Shown: in pieces, positions 12,689-23,780 of the stretch
Numbering within the stretch: the stretch's first letter is position 1
Layout: each line of letters starts with the position of its first letter
Assembly: GCA_003260075.1 (NCBI GenBank)
Contig: QLIY01000274.1
Span: 110,118-174,117, forward strand
Origin: Phallusia mammillata
Lineage: Eukaryota; Chordata; Ascidiacea; Phlebobranchia; Ascidiidae
Length of the DNA: 64,000 nt
Direction of reading: 5' to 3'
The notes under the pieces: model-generated
What the model was told of the DNA's origin: nothing
Seen by the model: only the letters and a program-made list of their open reading frames with translations
The model's database searches: none
Made by a program: the position numbers and the translations under genes

Positions 12689-15385
12689 TTAGGCTGCTGC
12701 CTTTGGCGGCGATTTGAGGTTAAATCCACCGCCGGTGAAGCGAGGTCCGTCTGATCTCTGAGGCTGGATCGACGGCGCTCCAGCTTGAGCCAGGTTACGT
12801 TCGCGCTCCCTGCAAGTCAAGTCGATAATTTCAAATATTTGACTTAAGCTTTATAGTACAGTAAACCTCGGTTTATCCGAAACCGTTTAAAAAGAATCAC
12901 CGGATTAACGAAGATCCGGATTAACTGATTTCGATTAATTAAAGTCTTACCACATTACAAATTATTTGTATCTCAAGTTTTGTCCGAATTAAGCAAATAC
13001 CCGGATAAACCGAACCGGGTTTTACCTTGGTTTACTGTGTATTAAAATGACGCCAGGACCTATTTTTTAAGCATTCCTTTTGTGGTAAGGTGCAGGGGTA
13101 GATGTAGAAAAATCTAGCCCCGGTTGGATTCGAACCCACGACAGGAACCAAGGACTTGCGATTTATCAACCGAGCTAGAACGCAAGCTCAGTAATAAGCC
13201 TGTCGGGTCCCTAATCACTTTGCCTGCTTTGATGTAGCGTTGATAATGGCCGCTGACCAAACAGCGACGAAACACCGTCTATAACTCAAAACGGGCTGAC
13301 AATGTAACTGGCTGTCAGCTAGCGATGTACCAAATCTTGTAATTTTCAAATACAAAAATTGCGTCAACTGTTGTTATTTTCAAACCACTATTGTTTTGTT
13401 TATGCCAAACCAAAAATCAGTAATGCATTCGCAACGACGGCCGAGGCAACCTTAAAGCCCACGAAATAGTACCAAAATTTAACACAACTGCCCAATGTAG
13501 TATCATCAGTGTTTGCCTAGCTCTGGGGTCTAGTACATAGACCTGGTTTCATGTTAAAAACGTAGCGTACGACTTCACGTGATGTCACAAACGAATTGGT
13601 TAATTCGATAAAACCGCAAAATATTCGGTTTCAGGCTAAACCTAATTCACCGATTCGTTGTAACTTATCATTACTTTCTACATACTTCAGTTGTTGTTCT
13701 TTCTTCTTGTGTAGGAAGTATTTTTTCTTGACATCCTGCAGTTCTCTAGCGAGACGTTCAATCTCATATTTGTACTCGGAAGATTGCGACTCGTACATGT
13801 TCAACTCCGATGCCAATCTCTGTGCAGGGTTAAAACAGATAATGACAGCAACAATCGGATACTCTCAAAATGACTTGATAGCAGTTAAACGGGTATTGCT
13901 ATTAACCGAATCGCACGAAGTCACAAGATAAACCAAACCAAATACCACCGTATGGAAATTTAACGCTTCTAATAAAGTATGTTTGAAATTTGGGCAATTT
14001 TATAGATGAACAATTGAACATTTCTAAGTTGTGTGGGGTGTAGATGACAAAAGTGCAAGGTTAGACCTGTATTCAAACGCTGTGGTTCTGTTTAAAACAG
14101 AAATAAAAAAGTTGCCAATGGGTCGATAGACGCCTTATGCATTACGGTGAAACCAACAAAAAAGAGAAAAAAAGGAAAAATGTCTAACAACAGATTTGAT
14201 ACATTTAATACTTAAATTTATTTCTATTGTTGAAAGAAAACATAAAATTGCACCAAAAAATCACCAAGCCGGAAATAGATGCGCTACGCGGCAACGTTAT
14301 GGGGCGTAAAACAGTGGAGGGCACATCAATGGATGGAAGTTTAACTTGCTACAGCTACTGGTTTAAGTCATAAATCCAAGGAACCCGGTCCATTATTATT
14401 ACCTTCATTTGTTTGGTTTTTCCTCTCAGAGTCTCTTGATAAATTCTCAGCTGCTCCGCGACCTCCGGACCTGGCTGTCGAGCCAAGATGTGTTTCAGCT
14501 CCATGTAAAGCTTCTCCTTCTCCTGGATGAGCAACTCCTTCTCAACAACTTCCTCTGTCTTTGTGATCAACCTCTTCTGCAGAGCCTGTAAAAAAACCCA
14601 ATGCTTCAGGAGCGAAGTCATCAAAACTTTTGTAAAAAAATATTACTCTTTTCCAAAGTTATTATTTAGTTTAGTTACTTTATGGTATTTAAGAAAAATT
14701 CTGTTAAATCAAACCCAGGTGTAAAATTTAGAAAACATTGCAACTTTTGGAAGAACGATTGTCCATTTATTCCTCTGTTATAAAACTTATTTATTGATTT
14801 TTTCAGGTTTATGATAAAACAACATTTATTGCACCTGTTATAACAAAAAAGGCAGGAACCCTAATAATTTTTTTAACTAAAGTCGTCAACTAAAATGACG
14901 AAGTCCTTGCTGTTTTACAAAATACAGAATAAAGTATACGCAATACGAAGCAAACATTTTTGAGTCGACATTTAGGCTACCTGCACTTTTTGGATCATCT
15001 CATAAGCACTGGGATCGGATCCTTCAAGTTTCCTCCATCTGTGAATGTTCATCGGATTTTCAAGTTCTTCCTCCAATGCTTTGCATCTTGTGCGCTCTCG
15101 GAGCAATTCTCGTTGAGTGTGATAAACCTCTCGACTGCAAAGTTGCGTTGTTCAATGAGTTAACAAATAAAAGGCAATATACTTTAATTTGCAGATATGT
15201 ATTCAAATTTATTTCGTAGAATGGCATAACGTAGTGGCGTTTCATCGTTATAAATAGGAAAAATCCTCAACCCAATGTACCAAGTCCCTTAATTCATTTT
15301 CTTCGTTTTGTTTTAGTACATTTTTTAACTTTTGCAATCTAGAATACTCAGGTTAAGAACCATTGCTACCAAGTTTAAGAATTTT

Positions 15386-15437
<52 letters not shown>

Positions 15438-18400
15438 AAATAGAAAAAAACATAACGTTGTAAGCTGCAGACAGTGCACACTGTTTCGACTTATAAGGTC
15501 TTATCAGTTCAGCTGCTGGTAACGACAAAAAAACAGCATCGAACAGGTTGGTAAGGCATGCTATTTCAGCTTGCTGATCCCAACAAACCAGAGTGGTTTA
15601 AGGGGCTACATTAGCTCATCTCTCGTCATCGGCTGCGCTGATGAGAACGTATAGGTCGAAACTTTGTGCACTGTCTGCAGCTTATCATATATTGGCTCGT
15701 TAAATTCGATTTTTTGTGTTCATTTTTATAGAATTTCAAAATTTATATTTTTAGCTTTCAACTTAAATACCCGAACCATTTTTTTAAGACTGCAACAAAC
15801 AAAAGATTTACAGATGATCAAATCCTACAAAAACTTAAATGCGATCATCCTAATCTCACCGCAGGTCCTCTACACTGGCCACACTCTTGGTAAGGGTCGT
15901 CTTCTCTCTTCTCAACTTTCGGATCTCGAGTTTAAGGATGCGGATATCCTCCAACCTCTGCCTGTATTGGATCTCTCCCTTGTTCAAGGTCGACTGTTGG
16001 ATCTTGATCTTCTCATAGAGTAAAGCTAACTCGTCGTTCCTCCTAACCAATTGCGTTCCCAGGATGTCACGCTCGCTGATGACCTACGTAACAATCACAT
16101 ATTGTTGACGTCACAATACATAATTCGAAAATGTTTCGCTTTTGGAGAAGAAACGTTTTTACAGTGACTCACTATGAAGTTCTTATTGCAGACCATTGCC
16201 TGAGAGTTTAGAAAGGTGAGCAATCTACAAGTCTACGTTTTACATCCCGGGATGAAAGCACAGAGGGGTATAGTGTAAAAAATAGGTTGGCCAACCAACA
16301 ATTAGTGGTGTTATAACCAACAATTACTCATATCATAAAAATGAGGCAGGTTGTTACCCGCGATAAATAGTTCAAAAAAGGATACGGCGGTTCTTCAGTT
16401 CTGATGCCATATTTATGCGAAAATTTCAGAAATATTTTTGTTGGGTGTGTAGTAATATAGTGTGTTAATAAAACTTGGACTATATTGGATTCCTAGCCAA
16501 AAAATAATAGAGAATATAAAGTTTGAGAATCTCTGTGCCAAATGGAATTCTGATCGGTTATTGTACATTATTTGTAGATTACCTGGTCCAGCTCTTTCAT
16601 CTGTCTCTTCCTCTCAGCATCTGACTCTCTGATCACTTGTTGTAGTTTGGCAACCTCCTTCTCCATCTGCTCCAACTGAGTTTTGCTCTCAGCTGCTTGT
16701 TGCTTCATTCGCTGCAGTTCAGCCTGTACACCAGTGGTTTAAGTTAAAGAAAGCAAATGTTGGAATCATTATATTTTTGGGTATTAGTTTTAGTTATAAA
16801 ACATATGGATCTGAGTTGTAAGCCCCCCCCCCCTGGTGTGATCAAGATTGACTTTCACCAATGCTGCCTCTTTAGTGGTAATCTCCTCTTTAAGTTGGTC
16901 GATCTGGTGGTTCATGATTTTCAACTTTCTTTTCATCTCTGTTATTTCATCCTGTAAAAACAAGCAGTGTGTTAAGGTAACTGACTTTAAAACACAGTTG
17001 TTTCAATTATTGTCGCCATTAAAATACTAGTATGTGTGAAAGTCCCCCCCCCCGTCAGACCAGACGCAAGTTTTTTTTTAAACCTATACTTGACACAAAA
17101 CCCACCTACAAAAAAGTTTCTACAAAAAAGCACATGCTAAAACGCACACCGATTAGCATTAAAAGAATTGGACTAGTTACCTTAAGGGCCTCCTTTTCTT
17201 TCTCAACCCTGGTGTGATCCAGATTGACTTTAACCAATGCTGCCTCCTTTGTGGTAATCTCCTCTTTAAGTTGGTCGATTTGGTGGTTCATGATTTTTAA
17301 CTTTCTTTTCATCTCTGTTATTTCATCCTGTAAAAATCAGAAGTGTGTTAAGATAACTTATTTTATCACACAGTTGTTTCAACTATTGTCACCATTTAAA
17401 TATTAGTATGTGTGAAAGGTATGTTTAGAAAAGATAAAATAAAAATCTTGTAATAAGTGCCAAACGTTGCAACATTATGAATTATAAATCATGTGTTTTT
17501 TGAACCTGTGATTTCCAAATGGCAACAGGTTTTTGCTAATCTGCAGTTATTGATACATATGATATTTTTAAATAATTAATTTAACCATGTGTTATTTTAC
17601 GTCCATTGGCACAGCGCCTAAGTTGTATGTTTTTTTACTACAAACAAATCAGTAAATGGGACATTAAGTTTGGCAATTTTTTTTTACAAAATAATTGGAA
17701 TATATTCCAAATAGGATTTAAAGATATGGTTCAATATGCCATTATAGGCATATCTGTTAAATCAGAATCATCTTACAATATTACCATTACAATAGGTTGA
17801 AAATCGTGCTTCAATAATATACCCCCCCCCCCATGAATTATAAATCATGTGTTTTTTGAACCTGTGATTTCCAAATGGCAGCAGGTTTTTGCTAATCTGC
17901 AGTTATTGATATATACGCCCCTTATAAATAATTCATTTAACCATGTGTAATTTTACATCCATTGGCACAGCTGAAGTTGTATGTTTTTCCACTACAAACG
18001 ATTCTAGTTCAGTATGCAATTATATGCACATCTGTTAAATCAGAACCATCTCACAATATTACCATTACAATAGGTTGAAAATCGTGCTTCAATAATATAG
18101 GCCCTACCTGAGCTTCGATGAGATTCTTGCTGTACAGGTTTCTGTCAGATCTTACAGCCTCATAAAGATTCTGTTGCTGTTTAAGTTTGGTCTCAGCTTC
18201 AGCTATTTTCTTCTTGTAGTCAAAGATCTGCATCTCACGAACTTTCACATCTTCCATGTGTTGCAAAACCTAAAAATATATTGGTTAGTGTTATGAAAAG
18301 CTTTACAGTCAGTTACTGTAATTAAATGCATAACAGTTCTCTTGCATTGCAGAGTTAATTGTTAACACCCAATTACTGTAATTAATTTAATGGAAGTAGG

Positions 18401-21400
18401 AGTTTAAGTAGAGTTTTAAAGTAGGAGCAACTAATTTTTGCAAATACTTTATTTCTAGCATTTGTCTAACTACAGTTTTGAGGAAGTTTTTTGCCAATGT
18501 TTTTTGACAGTACCCAGTCCTTGTCTTATTAATGCAATAGAGCCGTGGTATACTTCTCCATATTTATGTGAAAGTAAATCATACTTTCTGGGTAAGGTCA
18601 CCCCCCCCCCAAATGTTTTATTTCTAGCATTTGTTTTTGCCAATGTTTTTGACAGTACCAAGTCCTTGTCTGATTTATGTAGTAGAGCAGTTCCATAATT
18701 CTCCATATTTATGCTAAACTAAACCTACTTTCTGGGTAAGGTCTGAAGCCTCGTTGATGTAACGATCTCGTTCCTTTTCCAGCTGGTAGATGATTTTTCT
18801 TTGTTTCTGAGCTTCATCCTTGTAGTTCTGAATTTCCTGTTCCAGGTTCTTCTTGCTTTGTTCATGAAGTCTCACCAGATTCAGCTGCTTCTGGGTAGCA
18901 TTTGCTGCCTGTTAAAGAAAGAGGGAGTAATAGACAAACAAGATTAACTGATAAAACACTCAGATAATTGGGACTGTGAAGAGAAGAATAGCAACACAAA
19001 TATATGAGGCCAATTTATAGACTAATGTTTACTATTTTTAAAACACCAGTGTAGTCTTTGCCGGAAAAGACAAGTACTGTTTCTTGTTTGAGCCATCACA
19101 CATTTACTTTTATAAGAAGTAGATTTTTTTGATAAATAAACATTGTTACATTGTAATAAAATAACAAAACATAATTGAGAACTTTAAGGGGTAGGTAGCA
19201 ACACATAATTTTTAAAGCACTTTTTTAAAATAAATGGTACTTTTTTGTAAACATAGTCAAACCAGAAGTGAATTTGTCTAAAACATATTTGGTGAAACTT
19301 ACAGGCTTAAAAAGATAAGAGTGGTGATAAAAGTCATATGACTACTCTCAGCAACGAACCCTCAACATTCCTGTTCTATTAAAGCATTTACAATTGCTAG
19401 TTTTTCACATCTGTGTCTTGTGTTTTTACGTGTTTCTGTTTGCAATGTTGTCGCCCCCCCCCCATTGCTAGTTTTTCACATCTGTGTCTTGTGTTTTTAC
19501 GTGTTTCTGTTGTCATATAATGCATGAAAACAAAATACAATATAAAGGGACACAAAATTGAAACATTACCTTCAGGCAGTTCTTGTTGAGGATGTCACGT
19601 TCTCTTACAAGTTCGTCCATAGTTTTACGATCAACTTCTGCTTGTTTCTTCATTGCATCAAGTTCTGCAAGCAACAGACAACTTGTATAAACACTTTGTT
19701 TTGATTGTTTATAACACATACAACACATTTCAAATTTATAGCAAAAATTTGGGTGTTTTATTGACTTGAATATTATGTTTAAGGGCTGTGCGCTACCTGA
19801 TCGGTGCAATAAGATCAATATTTTTGTAAATTTTATTAGGATAAACCTGACTTTTATGACCCAAAGGAATACAAAATGTATGTAAATCCTTCGAAGAAAA
19901 TTAGAAGGCACAATTAGTAAGCAAGTGCAAAAAGTGAAAAATGGTGATTGTTTCCTTCTACATACCACGTTCAAGGCCACTAATTTGTCCTCTAAGAGTT
20001 TCCTTTTGACCTTCAACATCAGCTTTGCTTTCCTCTACCAGCTGTAAACGCCTCTGGATGGTTTCACGCAACTTTGTCAACCTTGTTGTCTCTTGGCGCA
20101 TTTGGTTAATCTCATCCTCTCTTGCCTAAAGTGTTAAATATAGTACTAAATGTTAAGTAAATACAATAGCGAGCAACTTTGTCGTTTAGAAATCTGATAG
20201 AGAAATAATGCACAGAAAACCTCAAAAACATTAAACATGCAGGAGTTTTTAAAATGGAAAAAAGTTGTAGTAAAATGTTAAGGTAATGATAGTTGCATGT
20301 AAATTGTCAAGCTTTGCAAGAACACAGTTCATTATAGGGAAGATTGACATTGATTAGATGGCACATTTTTATGATGGTTAAATATTTTAACCTTGAGTTC
20401 AGCTGCTTTATTTTGGTTGTCAGTTGCCAGGGAATCAGCAGCATCTATCTGGTTCTGGTAGTCCTGTTGTAGCTTAGTCAATCGAGAATTAAGAAGATCC
20501 ATGTCACGAACTGCTTTCTCATGCAAAATCTATCACACAAAAGTTAATGGTTAAATAGGACTACAAATAGAAAAACACATGTCAAGTTGGCAATACCACA
20601 TAACTACGTGCCCCTGTTTAAAGCATTTTAGGTTGCTGTAAAAAGTTGCAAACATAACATATTTTTAAAGCAACAGAGGTAAAAAATGGTTTAGGTACCA
20701 TACCCTTTGCTCTTTTAGTTGTTGTTCAAGTCTGATGTTTTCATCTTTGTTTCTCTGAAGCTGACTCTGAAGTGATTTGATTTCACCAGCTCTTCCCTCG
20801 AGCTCTTTCTTCTCAGACGTCAGTTCCTTTTCCATCTTTTCTCTCTTTCTTGTTTCACGCTGAACCTCATTTTGCTTCATCTGAATATCTTGTTGCAGCT
20901 GCGTAAAAGTCATAATTAGTGTCATGAAGCAAAAAGATACAAACAAGTATTTAGATTCAAAACATCACAACATTTTGACAGTTTCTTTTGGTATCACCAG
21001 GTGAAATAAAACCAAAAGAAGGGATGTAACTTGGTGCCACAAAACAGTGAAAAAAGTGTCATGAAGGTCACTGTACTTAGACAGGATAACACAACTGATA
21101 AACAAAAATCCCACCAATAGTAGTAGTTATATTCGGGTGAGTTCGAGAATACAATTTTGTGGATCAAATTTGTAATCTTTTTCAAGCTTGTGGGTCCACT
21201 AAATATGTTACTGTTACAAATAGTTTAAAATAGCCAGTACAATTGAAAAATATCAGACATACTTCTGCAATTTTAACTTCAGCTTGTTCACGATCTGACT
21301 CTGCTTTAATCTGAGCTGCTGATGCTGAAGTGAGTTTATCACGCATGGTTGCAATTTCACTTAACAGGTCATCCCTTTCTCGTGTCACCTCTTCCTTGAT

Positions 21401-22781
21401 CTTAATCAGTTCATTGACACTAAAACAACATAATTGATTAATATGAATGTATACATAATAATGTGTATGTGCACCAAGTATATAGAATAAGGAACTGAAG
21501 ATACCAGTTAGGTGAAATATATGTATTCAATGTAAATTCATTGTCATTGACTGATTCTGCTATTTGTAAAATATTTTCTATTCTCAGTTATACTACGTAC
21601 AAGCATTCATTATAAATTGTGCACAATCAACACAAATCATCATTTTGGGACAATTTTACTATGGCTTTTTAAAATATTTGTAAGCATAGTGCTCAAGGCA
21701 TAACATTCGAAGCAAATTTATTTTCGAAAACTTGTCTTTAGTAGCTTGTATGTATGTCAGTTTTATCATCTACCTGTGTTCTTGGCCCATTGAAAGACCA
21801 GCCCCTTGTTCCACGAGCTTGGTGAGGTTTGCTATCTCAAGTTTAAGACTTTGAATAGTTTCTCTAGCTCTTGTTTCACGTTCTGTGGCAGCATCAACCA
21901 TCTTCCAAGCTTTTTCCAGCTCTTGCTTAAGTTGTTGAATCGTTGCCTGAAAAATATTCAATGACTCTTACATACTTGAAATCTAGATATGTGAAAAAGG
22001 TGAAAATATTATTTAATGAAAGCAGTGTCATCTCCAAACTACACCTTGGTGCAAAATAGGCCAATGTTACACAGTGTGTTAAAACAAACATGAGATGAGT
22101 TTATTTTGCTTGGTGAACATAGCGACACAGAAAAAGCTGCGTATGAAGGGCACAATTGGTGGATAATGGCTGTGGAACGCGCTGCAGCTACAGCGTATTA
22201 AATGAAACAAGCAACAAACGTTACAGAAATGGACTGCATTTTTAACAAACCTGATCATCTTGTGACAGTTTAAGAGCCTGTGCAACTTTTGATGAGTTGG
22301 TCACAATTTCAGCATTTAGCTCTCTGCATTTGCTCATGAGACGCTTTTCACTTTCATGAGACTTTTTCAGAGCTTTGTGTAATTTTTCATATTCCACTCG
22401 AAACCTAATAAATTTTGAAACATAATTGAAGTGCAAAATACACCATTGTCAAAACAAAGACAAATTTAAATGAGACATTTAGTTTGCCAACCAAATAGCC
22501 ACGTAGTACTAAATGCCCCCCCCCCTTTTGAAACATAATTGAAGTGCAAAATACACCATTGTCAAAACAAAGAAAAATTTAAATGCGACATTTAGTTTGC
22601 CAACCTAATAGCGACGTAGTACTAAATGTATAAGCATCTCAAAAAAGATTTCTTTGAAATATTTGAATAAAACAACTTGCCTCTCCAAAGTTTTGTCTCC
22701 CATAAGTTCACTGACAACATCCTGGAAATCTTTCTCCAAAGCTTGGAAGGCATCTTCTTCGAATGCAGGTTTTTCAGACAT
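12689..22781 (-). CDS. CFAP58: Cilia- and flagella-associated protein 58, complete
   Basis: This is a coiled-coil axonemal protein needed for sperm flagella and motile cilia. Seventeen exons in transcript order: 22681-22781, 22251-22404, 21774-21946, 21263-21419, 20704-20898, 20392-20529, 19966-20125, 19570-19664, 18729-18908, 18108-18269, 17181-17327, 16583-16723, 15860-16083, 14981-15134, 14403-14585, 13686-13819, 12689-12809. They total 2619 nt, or 872 residues plus stop, equal to the length I recall for the human protein. It begins MSEKPAFEEDAFQALEKDF and is Lys/Glu-rich heptad coiled coil almost throughout. Family-typical stretches are ENPMNIHRWRKLEGSDPSAY, ARQPGPEVAEQL, ASELNMYESQ and the tail RFTGGGFNLKSPPKAAA. 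Intron 1 uses a GC donor (GAGAG|GCAAGT). Several introns and one exon are part-duplicated at ten-C joints. Confidence 0.95.
12859..13037. mobile_element. Pogo/Tigger-like MITE in CFAP58 intron
   Basis: The ends read CAGTAAACCTCGGTTTATCC at the left and CCTTGGTTTACTG at the right. Inner inverted copies are CGGTTTATCCGAA and CGGATAAACCG. TA lies to the left and TG to the right, fitting a decayed TA target site. The element has no coding capacity; superfamily assignment rests on the ends only. Confidence 0.55.
13113..13179 (-). repeat. tRNA-like sequence (pseudo-tRNA or SINE head)
   Basis: On the minus strand it opens TCTAGCTCGGTTGA, like an A box. It contains the B-box motif GGGTTCGAATCC and closes GGGGCTAGA, so the two ends can pair over six bases. 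The middle is too short and poorly paired for a convincing functional tRNA, and the T stem has a mismatch. Confidence 0.4.
14215..14365. repeat. Dispersed repeat family A, copy 2
   Basis: This copy shares GAAAGAAAACATA, TCACCAAGCCGGAAATAG and GCTACAGCTAC with the copy at 4186-4345. It lies in a CFAP58 intron just downstream (in + coordinates, upstream) of the exon at 14403-14585. Confidence 0.55.
15387..15427. repeat. 41-nt poly-C tract followed by poly-A
   Basis: Forty-one C are followed by 13 A (15428-15440), in the CFAP58 intron between exons 14981-15134 and 15860-16083. It lies just left of the hammerhead-bearing repeat at 15461-15685. Confidence 0.95.
15461..15685. mobile_element. Inverted-repeat element with two hammerhead-like ends
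   Basis: The left end TAAGCTGCAGACAGTGCACA is inverted at the right end as TGCACTGTCTGCAGCTTA, about 45 bp per arm with mismatches. Each arm holds a hammerhead-like core pointing outward. On the minus strand at 15483-15507 it reads CTGATAA, stem GAC/GTC, GAAAC. On the plus strand at 15638-15662 it reads CTGATGA, an imperfect stem, GAAAC. The interior is about 130 bp of non-coding sequence. It lies in a CFAP58 intron. Confidence 0.6.
16823..17419. repeat. Duplicated CFAP58 exon segment between poly-C runs
   Basis: The block 16834-17042 repeats 17209-17419, which contains most of the CFAP58 exon at 17181-17327. It is bounded by 11 C (16823-16833) and 10 C (17044-17053). The first copy keeps the exon's acceptor but stops at the C run before the donor, losing the last ten codons (residues RVEKEKEALK) and any splice donor. 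Treat it as a non-functional partial exon or an allelic fragment. Confidence 0.8.
17476..18100. repeat. Intronic direct duplication with poly-C joint
   Basis: The segment starting ATGAATTATAAATCATG at 17476-17821 is repeated from 17833 to 18100 with substitutions and small deletions. Eleven C (17822-17832) lie at the joint. Copy 2 runs directly into the CFAP58 exon at 18108-18269. Confidence 0.85.
18455..18745. repeat. Direct duplication with ten-C joint at a CFAP58 exon edge
   Basis: Copy 1 (about 18455-18600) includes the donor side of the CFAP58 exon (TACTTTCTGGGTAAGGTC) and is cut by ten C (18601-18610). Copy 2 (18611-18745) continues into the intact exon at 18729-18908. The copies are more diverged here than at the other joints. 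Confidence 0.75.
19393..19510. repeat. Short direct duplication with ten-C joint
   Basis: ATTGCTAGTTTTTCACATC and the next 30 bp occur on both sides of ten C (19454-19463), in a CFAP58 intron. Confidence 0.8.
22093..22202. repeat. Dispersed repeat family A, copy 3
   Basis: Contains TTGGTGAACATAGCGACACA, CACAATTGGTGGATAATGGC and GCGCTGCAGCTACAGCG, matching the other family A copies. It lies in a CFAP58 intron. Confidence 0.6.
22410..22629. repeat. Direct duplication with ten-C joint in CFAP58 intron 1
   Basis: TTTTGAAACATAATTGAAGT and about 80 following bases lie before (to 22515) and after (from 22526) a run of ten C (22516-22525). There are three or four base differences. Confidence 0.85.
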
Positions 22782-22825
22782 TTCGTTTGTGGGCTACAAA
22801 CTTTTTACGAAAGAAATCTTTGTTT

Positions 22826-23347
22826 TGTTGCTTGGCCCAAGAACAAAATCCCGATCTCAACCTTTATTGAACGGTAGATACCATGGCAACAACATTCCGT
22901 TAGGTGGGGTAAATACTATTAACTTTCTTTAATTGGGGGGTAATACCGTATGTATTTTTTTATGCAAGAACAATATATTTTATCTTTGCATGATAAATGA
23001 TCGCGGTTTTTATTTAAATTTTGAAATAAACTAACGTTGTTTGCCATATTTGTTTTCACTGCAGCCCCACAAACACAGACAAAACCCCCCCCCCCTTGGC
23101 CCAAGAACAAAATCCCGATCTCAACCTTTATTGAACGGTAGAAACCATGGCAACAACATTCCGCTAGGTGGGGCAAAATACTATTAACTTTCTTTAATTG
23201 GGGTAATACCGTATGTATTTTTTTATGCAAGAACAATATATTTTATCTTTGCTTCATAAATAATCGCGGTTTTTATTTAAATTTTGAAATAAACCAACGT
23301 TGTTTGCCATGTTTGTTTTCACTACAGCCCCACAAACACAGACAAAT
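22826..23347. repeat. CFAP58 upstream region duplicated, two poly-C runs
   Basis: The segment from TTGGCCCAAGAACAAAATCC to CCACAAACACAGACAAA occurs at 22826-23084 and 23096-23347. Each copy ends directly in 11 C (23085-23095 and 23348-23358). This is the likely 5' flank of CFAP58, so promoter mapping should allow for the duplication. Confidence 0.85.
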
Positions 23348-23358
23348 CCCCCCCCCCC

Positions 23359-23780
23359 AAGTACGTATTTCACAGCTGGTGTAAGTGACATCACATCTGA
23401 AAAAACATTCAAGCATCAAGTTTATTCAGACTTTCCAGACTTAAACCCCCCCCCCCTATATCTTGAAGTTTCTGTAAACTGCTTACTCATTTTCACTTAC
23501 ATACTGCCACGTTTTTTAACAACGCTTTGTCTATCTCATTGTTGTGTATTGAAATCATACTTTTGCTGTACGGTACAACAACATAACAAAATCAACGTAT
23601 CAGGAAAAACGGTAGGACTTTGCAACAGACGCTCGTTGCAAGACAAAATAAGCACAAACTAAAGCAGCTAAAATGACGAAAATGAACAACGCAACAAGTA
23701 CGTATTTCACAGCTGGTGTAAGTGACATCACATCTGAAAAAAACATTCAAGCATCAAGTTTAGACTTTCCAGACTTAAAA
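23359..23780. repeat. Partial copy of a ZP-protein terminal exon segment
   Basis: AAGTACGTATTTCACAGCTG and the following bases at 23359-23445 repeat 23695-23780, the acceptor side of the last exon of the VWA/EGF/ZP gene. The partial copy is enclosed by two runs of 11 C (23348-23358, 23446-23456) and lacks the stop codon. Confidence 0.8.
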
